Part shown: positions 4,984 to 9,322 of the stretch, piece by piece | Numbering within the stretch: position 1 is the first letter of the stretch | How the letters are laid out: each line of letters begins with the position of its first letter | From: JBMNCQ01 sp049366715 | GTDB taxonomy: Bacteria; Bacillota; Peptococcia; Peptococcales; BICA1-8 | NCBI GenBank assembly: GCA_049366715.1 | Contig: JBMNCQ010000012.1 | Location: 1-9,322 of the forward strand | DNA length: 9,322 nucleotides | Direction of reading: 5' to 3' | Translations under genes and position numbers: made by a program | Notes under the pieces: generated by a model | What the model saw: only the letters and a program-made list of their open reading frames with translations | Databases searched by the model: none | What the model was told of the DNA's origin: nothing

Positions 4984-6495
4984 TTAAGCATTTCCGGGGG
5001 AATTCTTTTTCTTACCGAACTTTTTCATAAAAATCGGTACGATAGTAAACAGAACGATTGCTGCCAGGAAAGTCACCGCTATCGGACTTTTTAAGAAAAT
5101 GTCCACACTGCCGTTTGATAATTCAAAAGCCTGCCTGGTGGCCTGCTCTAAACGGGGTGTTAAAACAAAGGCTAACAGCAACGGTGCTACCGGATAATTA
5201 TAGGAATTAAATAAATAGGCAATAACCCCTGCAAAAATCATAAACCAAACATCAAACATGCTGTTATTCACACTATAAGATCCTACGATACAGACCATGG
5301 CAACAATAGGAGTTAAAATTGAGAGAGGTATCCGCAGGATATTTATAACAAAGGGGATCATCGCCAGGGCAATAAAGATACAGATAATATTTCCGATGTA
5401 CATGGAAGAAATCAAGCCCCAGACAAAATCAGGCTCTTCTGTAAAGAGCAGCGGGCCTGGTCTTAACCCCCACATCATCAAACCGCCCAGTAAAACCGCT
5501 GCCGTGCCGGAGCCGGGTATACCCAAAGCCAGCAAAGGAGCAAAAGCGCCGGCAGCCGCGGAGTTATTGGCTGTTTCCGCTGCAGCCACACCGTTAAGAG
5601 AACCTTTACCCAGCATTTCCGGCTTTTTGCCGACCTTCTTCTCTAAAATATAAGAAAAGAAGGATGCTGTTGTTGCCCCCGCACCGGGAAGCAGTCCGAC
5701 AAAGTTCCCTAGAAAACCTCCCCGGAAAATCGTCGGTAAAATACTTTTTATTTCCTTTCCTGTTAATAAACTCTCTTTAATCGTCAGTTTTGTTGCCGCC
5801 AGGCTGCCGGAATCCGGCCTGTTAATCATCATGTCCATTACCTGGGAAAAACCAAACATCCCGATTACCAAAGGAATAAAGGAAATCCCGCTTAAAAGGT
5901 TGACAGAACCGAAGGTAAAACGAATCTGTCCTAACTGCTGGTCGACACCGACGGTGGCCAGCAGCAGACCAAAGGTAGTTGTAAGCAAGCCTTTTAAAGG
6001 ATCATCCCCTAAGAGCCAGCCGATGGAAGTTAAAGCAAATAAAATCAAAGCAGCCTGCTCTGCCGGTCCAAAGGCCAGACCCACTCTGGCCAAAGCCGGG
6101 CCAATGAGTGTTAAAAGAATTATCCCGATTGTCCCGCCGACAAAGGAAGAAATATTGGCGGCAAAAAGAGCTTTGCCCGCTTTGCCCTTCTGGGTTAGCT
6201 CATAACCGTCCAAAGCCGTCATTACTGCCGGAGAGTCACCGGGGATATTTAATAAAATTGCGCTGAAAGAACCACCGAACATATTGGCATAGTAAATGGC
6301 AGCCAGCATAATAATACCGGTGGTAGGTTCCATCTTAAAAGTTAAAGGCAGCAAAAGAGCCACACCTGTCAGAGAACCCAGACCGGGCATAGCGCCGACA
6401 ACTAAACCCATTATGCCCCCGAACAAAGCGGCTATAATATTTTGAAAAGTAATTGCCGTATGAAAGCCCTGCAATAAATATTGTATATTCTCCAT
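4984..6495 (-). CDS. tctA: Tripartite tricarboxylate transporter, large permease subunit (TctA family)
   Basis: The protein has 503 residues, normal for the family; ATG 6495 is preceded by AAAGGGGGAT. It is very hydrophobic with about 10-12 predicted membrane segments. The two family signature loops are present: 'GAMPGLGSLTGVALLLPL' (34-51) in the first half, and 'GLLPGAGATTASFF' (267-280) with 'NGVAAAETANNSAAAGAF' (301-318) and 'LALGIPGSGTAA' (322-333) in the second half. This duplicated pattern is diagnostic of TctA. It forms the channel of a secondary, ion-coupled importer that takes carboxylates delivered by the TctC binding protein. It is the last gene of the operon, 19 nt after tctB, and is followed by a terminator. 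The substrate cannot be read from the permease; the PdxA-like gene in the operon suggests a small hydroxy-acid. Confidence 0.95.
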   Translation of the reverse strand: MENIQYLLQGFHTAITFQNIIAALFGGIMGLVVGAMPGLGSLTGVALLLPLTFKMEPTTGIIMLAAIYYANMFGGSFSAILLNIPGDSPAVMTALDGYELTQKGKAGKALFAANISSFVGGTIGIILLTLIGPALARVGLAFGPAEQAALILFALTSIGWLLGDDPLKGLLTTTFGLLLATVGVDQQLGQIRFTFGSVNLLSGISFIPLVIGMFGFSQVMDMMINRPDSGSLAATKLTIKESLLTGKEIKSILPTIFRGGFLGNFVGLLPGAGATTASFFSYILEKKVGKKPEMLGKGSLNGVAAAETANNSAAAGAFAPLLALGIPGSGTAAVLLGGLMMWGLRPGPLLFTEEPDFVWGLISSMYIGNIICIFIALAMIPFVINILRIPLSILTPIVAMVCIVGSYSVNNSMFDVWFMIFAGVIAYLFNSYNYPVAPLLLAFVLTPRLEQATRQAFELSNGSVDIFLKSPIAVTFLAAIVLFTIVPIFMKKFGKKKNSPGNA

Positions 6496-6514
6496 TTTAT
6501 AATCCCCCTTTCTG

Positions 6515-6949
6515 TCAGATTATTCCCAGTAAACCTGTAGGGAATGGTACCATTAACCACACTTTAAAGACAAAATAAATAACTACCGTGGCACTCACTG
6601 CAACTATGAGTGATTTCTGCAGGGATAATTTTTCGACAAATAATAACCAGGCAATCATCAATAATCCCATAGCGATTAAAAAGCCTACCAAATATACGGC
6701 TAATAAACCGGCTACGGCAATAAATACGGGATAAAATGCCCGTATGTGTAAAGAACCCTTATTTAAAACAACAGGAGTCGTTAATATCCAAAGACTGAAA
6801 CCAATTAACATAGCACCAACAACGGCTGGAAAGAATCCGGCCCCTGGTGCCGTTCCCGTCCAAAAGCCATATTTAACAACACCCATTGCTAACCAGTATA
6901 TACCAAATAAGATAGAAATCACCGGTACATATCTAATATTTTTCAGCAA
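6515..6949 (-). CDS. tctB: Tripartite tricarboxylate transporter, small permease subunit (TctB family)
   Basis: The protein has 144 residues and starts at TTG 6949, with GGAGGG about 6 nt upstream placed in the 13-nt gap after the pdxA-like stop codon. There are four membrane segments: about 8-26, 38-56, 74-98 and 104-138 (the last possibly split). The N-terminal pattern 'GIYWLAMGVVKYGFWTGTAPGAGFFPAVVGAMLIG' is shown here only in pieces: 'GFWTGTAPGAGFFP' (28-41) is the conserved loop of TctB proteins. TctB is the small membrane partner of TctA in the inner membrane; sequence is poorly conserved in the family, but length, topology and position directly before tctA make the assignment firm. Confidence 0.9.
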   Translation of the reverse strand: MLKNIRYVPVISILFGIYWLAMGVVKYGFWTGTAPGAGFFPAVVGAMLIGFSLWILTTPVVLNKGSLHIRAFYPVFIAVAGLLAVYLVGFLIAMGLLMIAWLLFVEKLSLQKSLIVAVSATVVIYFVFKVWLMVPFPTGLLGII

Positions 6950-6962
6950 AAATATCCCTCCT

Positions 6963-7955
6963 TTACTGTGTCCAACCTGCCATCTTAGCAGCCAGTATCA
7001 AAGCCTGCTCTGTAGCGCTTACCTTAGCAATCCCTTTACCCACGATATCGAAAGCTGTTCCATGGGCCGGTGTAGTAACGGGATAAGGCTGACCGGCAGC
7101 AACTGTCACGCCAAACTGGAAACCCATTAGCTTAATCGCAATCTGCCCTTGATCATGAAACATCGTCACCACGGCATCAAAATCCCCGTTAAAAGCTCTG
7201 ATAAATAAAGTATCCGAAGGAAAAGGTCCGAAAGCATTCATACCTGCCTGCACAGCCGCCTCGACTCCGGGCGCGATAATATCTATCTCTTCCCGGCCGC
7301 AAAGACCGCTTTCGCCGCCATGAGGATTGATTGCGGCAACTGCAATGCGCGGTGACTGGAAACCAGCCTTCAATAAGGTATCATAGGCCAGCTTGATCGC
7401 CGCAAAAACCTTTTCCGTACTAAGATTTTGAGCAACATCTTTTAAAGGAATATGGCTGGTCACCCGAGATGTCCAGAGATTATTTAAAACATTCATTTCT
7501 CCAAAAGTGCCCTGTGCTCCAAAATAATGTGCAAACAAATGATGCTCACACTCAAAATCGTGCCCCCCAAGTCTTAAAGCAGCTTTATTAAAGGGTGCGT
7601 ACATAATCCCCTTAATCCCGCCTTCCTTGCATAATTCTATGGCGGTTACACAGTCATCACCCGTTATTTTACCCGAATCCGCACTAACTTCGCCTAAAGT
7701 AATCGTCGCAGGATCTAAATTTTTTTGATCAAGTACCGGTATCGAGCCATCCCATTCAGCTTGTGCTATTTTCTCTATTATTTGCACAGGGAAATCTACC
7801 TTTGCAATTTTTTTGCCCATTTCCAGTACTCTGGCATCACCAATTACTACGGGCCGGCAGTATGGATAAAATTTATCCTCAGCACACATCTTTGCAATAA
7901 GTTCAGGCCCTATTCCTGTCGCATCTCCTAGTAAAATCCCCAAGATAGGCTTCAA
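6963..7955 (-). CDS. PdxA-family NAD-dependent dehydrogenase (PdxA2-like) inside the TTT operon
   Basis: I favour TTG 7955 as start because it gives MKPILGILLGDATGIGPE, the normal family N-terminus, with GGAAGG 11 nt upstream; GTG 7964 in frame is possible but only 2 nt from that site. The result is 330 residues, the usual family length. PdxA enzymes oxidise 4-hydroxythreonine-4-phosphate, and PdxA2 relatives oxidise 4-phospho-D-threonate or erythronate in sugar-acid breakdown. All three metal-binding histidines are present: SHIPLKD (His168), NPHGGESG (His212) and MFHDQGQ (His267), plus GQPYPVTTPAHGTAFDI near the C-terminus. The usual substrate motif GHTE is replaced by CEHH (136-139), so the substrate probably differs from vitamin B6 precursors. 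The gene lies between tctC and tctB, which argues for a catabolic role on the imported compound. No partner kinase is visible in the window. Confidence 0.88.
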   Translation of the reverse strand: MKPILGILLGDATGIGPELIAKMCAEDKFYPYCRPVVIGDARVLEMGKKIAKVDFPVQIIEKIAQAEWDGSIPVLDQKNLDPATITLGEVSADSGKITGDDCVTAIELCKEGGIKGIMYAPFNKAALRLGGHDFECEHHLFAHYFGAQGTFGEMNVLNNLWTSRVTSHIPLKDVAQNLSTEKVFAAIKLAYDTLLKAGFQSPRIAVAAINPHGGESGLCGREEIDIIAPGVEAAVQAGMNAFGPFPSDTLFIRAFNGDFDAVVTMFHDQGQIAIKLMGFQFGVTVAAGQPYPVTTPAHGTAFDIVGKGIAKVSATEQALILAAKMAGWTQ

Positions 7956-8030
7956 TATTACCACTACCTTCCCACTAAAATAACAAACATTGAAATAAAT
8001 TTAATAAATGAAATAATCCCCCAGCATAGT

Positions 8031-8065
8031 AGAAGGCTTCTAGCTAGCTAAACTAGAAACCTTCT
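8031..8065 (-). other. Intercistronic hairpin between tctC and the pdxA-like gene
   Basis: On the complement, AGAAGGTTTCTAG and CTAGAAGCCTTCT form a 13-bp stem with one U-G pair and a 9-nt loop; on the plus strand that pair would be a mismatch, so the structure belongs to the minus-strand transcript. No T-run follows. It starts 20 nt after the tctC stop codon. It is probably a processing or stability element, or a weak attenuator, which would let the binding protein be made in excess over the downstream permease. This role is inference. Confidence 0.6.
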
Positions 8066-8085
8066 TTCTGCTTAAAAAATATCTG

Positions 8086-9108
8086 TTATTTAATCAAACC
8101 AAGGTCTGTCAGGAGTTCTGTATATTTCTTATCCTCGCTGTCAATGAATTTCTCAAAGTCGTCTCCGGCAAGGAAATTCGGAGTTAAGAAATTTTTCTCC
8201 CAGTAATCATTTTTGAATTCTTCAGATTCTACAATCTGTTTGATTACATTTGCATAGTAGTCGACAGCTTCCTGAGGCATGTCGGGAGGACCGGCAATAC
8301 CGCGGAATTGCTGGAATACAACATCTTCATGGCCTAACTCAACAAATGTAGGCACATCTTTTAAGTCTCCGCCTAATCTCTTAGTTGACCATGTTGCTAA
8401 AGGAACAACTTCACCGGCTTTATACTGGCCGAGGAATTCGTTGGGGTTAAAGACGCCGGCGTCAAGATGTCCGCCTAACAGGGCAGTCATAACATCACCG
8501 GAACCGTTAAAGGATACATATTTTAATTTTGCGCCTAAATATTTATTCATTAAACCATAACACATATGATCCTCATTGCCTGTACCGGAACCACCGATGG
8601 AAATTGTATCCGGTTTTTCCTTAGCAGCGGCGATAAATTCGTCCAAATTACTAAAGGTGTCTTTTTTAACTACTAAAATATATTCGTCAAGAGCCATATT
8701 AGCAATTAAAGTAATTTTATCAGGAGTAACTTCAGCGTTGTTGGCCCGGGCACTGGCAACCTGTCCGGAAACAAAAGTCATGATCGTATGAGCGTCACCT
8801 TTTTTCGCATAAACATAGTTGTTTCCAACCGCACCGGATCCGCCCGGTTTATTTACGACCATAAAGGGTTGATCGGATAAGCTTTTCTTCTGAATAATAT
8901 CGGCAGTTACACGGCCATAAATATCACTACCGCCGCCGGCACTATAAGGGACCACAAATTCAACGGGTTTTTCAGGACTGAAAGCTTTAGGTTCTTCAGG
9001 TGTTTGATTTTGTTCACTTTGCTGAGGTTCCTCTTTTTTCCCGCAACCTACTACGACAAGACTTAAAGAAAGAATCAAAATTAAGGCAACGATTAAACTT
9101 TTTTTCAC
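8086..9108 (-). CDS. tctC: Tripartite tricarboxylate transporter substrate-binding lipoprotein (TctC family)
   Basis: The protein has 340 residues and starts at GTG 9108 with AAGGGGTG about 7 nt upstream. Residues 1-21 are a lipoprotein signal (MKKSLIVALI onwards) with lipobox VVGC and Cys22, followed by a charged Glu/Gln-rich linker (25-45), as usual for a membrane-anchored binding protein of Gram-positive bacteria. The TctC domain begins at about 48: 'FVVPYSAGGGSDIYGR' (51-66), 'VVNKPGGSGAVGNNYV' (84-99) and 'VSFNGSGDVMTALLGGHLD', then 'TFVELGHEDVVFQQFRGIAGP' is seen in the expected place near residue 255-275. The protein captures a carboxylate outside the cell and hands it to TctBA. It is the first transporter gene of the operon, separated from the pdxA-like gene by 130 nt with a hairpin. 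Promoter candidates and a dyad lie upstream. Confidence 0.95.
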   Translation of the reverse strand: MKKSLIVALILILSLSLVVVGCGKKEEPQQSEQNQTPEEPKAFSPEKPVEFVVPYSAGGGSDIYGRVTADIIQKKSLSDQPFMVVNKPGGSGAVGNNYVYAKKGDAHTIMTFVSGQVASARANNAEVTPDKITLIANMALDEYILVVKKDTFSNLDEFIAAAKEKPDTISIGGSGTGNEDHMCYGLMNKYLGAKLKYVSFNGSGDVMTALLGGHLDAGVFNPNEFLGQYKAGEVVPLATWSTKRLGGDLKDVPTFVELGHEDVVFQQFRGIAGPPDMPQEAVDYYANVIKQIVESEEFKNDYWEKNFLTPNFLAGDDFEKFIDSEDKKYTELLTDLGLIK

Positions 9109-9126
9109 TTTAACACACCCCTTTTA

Positions 9127-9159
9127 AATATTATGAATTTTTCAGAATATTGAACTCAA
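9127..9159 (-). promoter_or_regulatory. Candidate tctC promoter with overlapping dyad (possible operator)
   Basis: On the complement, TTGAGT (9159-9154), 18 nt and CATAAT (9135-9130) make a plausible sigma-A promoter with a start near 9123. A 25-bp imperfect palindrome, AATATT-n-TGAA-nnn-TTCA-n-AATATT (9127-9151), covers the -10 box and most of the spacer. This is a place where a repressor would act. The palindrome is seen; promoter and operator function are inferred. Confidence 0.4.
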
Positions 9160-9189
9160 AAATTTTTAAGCCATCCCCCCTTTCACTAA

Positions 9190-9218
9190 AGCATAAATTA
9201 CTCTAGTAGTATTTCCAA
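9190..9218 (-). promoter_or_regulatory. Second candidate promoter upstream of tctC
   Basis: On the complement, TTGGAA (9218-9213), 17 nt and TATGCT (9195-9190). It lies just after the stop codon of the upstream gene and would give a leader of about 75 nt for tctC. It is an alternative to the candidate at 9130-9159; both could be used. Confidence 0.3.
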
Positions 9219-9230
9219 GTCGCTGTTGCT

Positions 9231-9322
9231 TCATCCATTTGCAATTTCTTTAATTAATTTCGCAGCGCGGTCCGTATTGAAAATACCGCACATACAGGGT
9301 TTGAATAATTCTTCGGCAGCTT
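9231..9322 (-). CDS. Partial gene, C-terminal 29 residues, unidentified
   Basis: One complement frame is open from the right edge to TGA at 9233-9231 and reads AAEELFKPCMCGI followed by FNTDRAAKLIKEIANG. The other two frames also reach stops (in 22 and 23 codons), but this frame has the composition of a normal protein tail with a final amphipathic helix and a C-x-C pair. I do not recognise the family from so short a piece. It is on the same strand as tctC and ends 122 nt upstream of it with no clear terminator between, so it could be part of the same regulon or pathway. Confidence 0.6.
   Translation of the reverse strand, partial: AAEELFKPCMCGIFNTDRAAKLIKEIANG

Noticed and set aside
5297..6205. 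Plus-strand frames of 118 and 124 codons inside tctA
   Set aside because: They are antisense to a strongly conserved permease gene and show no independent coding signal.
8279..8791. Plus-strand frames of 93 and 71 codons inside tctC
   Set aside because: They are shadows of the binding-protein gene on the other strand.
9157..9176. Sigma-54 type promoter (TGGCTTAAAAATTTTTG) upstream of tctC
   Set aside because: The -24 TGGC is present, but the -12 GC element is missing at the required distance.

Overview
The window looks like a piece of a low-GC, endospore-forming, anaerobic Firmicute, probably a Clostridia/Peptococcaceae-type bacterium. The basis is AT-rich intergenic DNA with strong AGGAGG-type ribosome sites, frequent TTG/GTG starts, a YhcN/YlaJ-type spore lipoprotein, a FabK-type enoyl reductase, a c-di-GMP-I riboswitch in front of a dCache receptor, and a tripartite tricarboxylate transporter (TTT) operon. 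The taxonomic placement is inference.

Left part (1-1445): the left edge cuts a minus-strand gene for a membrane receptor (N-terminal anchor plus dCache sensor domain). Its leader carries a clear c-di-GMP-I (GEMM-I) riboswitch and an expression-platform hairpin. Beyond it lies a possible 26-residue hydrophobic peptide gene with its own promoter and terminator.

Middle (1446-3868): a plus-strand pair (YhcN-like lipoprotein and a 56-residue unknown protein) converges on a minus-strand glutamate-cysteine-ligase-like gene. The two transcription units share one long symmetrical terminator that contains both stop codons. The ligase-like protein keeps the GCS2 fold signature but has replacements at several normally invariant active-site positions. 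Divergent from it is a 75-residue acidic unknown protein. Both plus-strand units have a candidate sigma-G-like (forespore) promoter, which together with the YhcN family suggests a small sporulation-linked neighbourhood.

Right part (3869-9322), all on the minus strand: a stand-alone FabK-family flavoprotein, and upstream of it a catabolic/transport operon in transcription order tctC (binding lipoprotein) - pdxA-like dehydrogenase - tctB - tctA - terminator. The PdxA-family enzyme sits between the binding protein and the permease genes and has a changed substrate motif. The simplest reading is uptake of a small hydroxy-carboxylate followed by its oxidation. The C-terminus of another minus-strand gene is cut at the right edge and may belong to the same pathway.

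I saw no rRNA, tRNA, CRISPR array, transposase or insertion sequence. The most unusual items are the divergent ligase-like protein, the PdxA-like gene embedded in the TTT operon, the hydrophobic micro-ORF and the riboswitch-controlled receptor.
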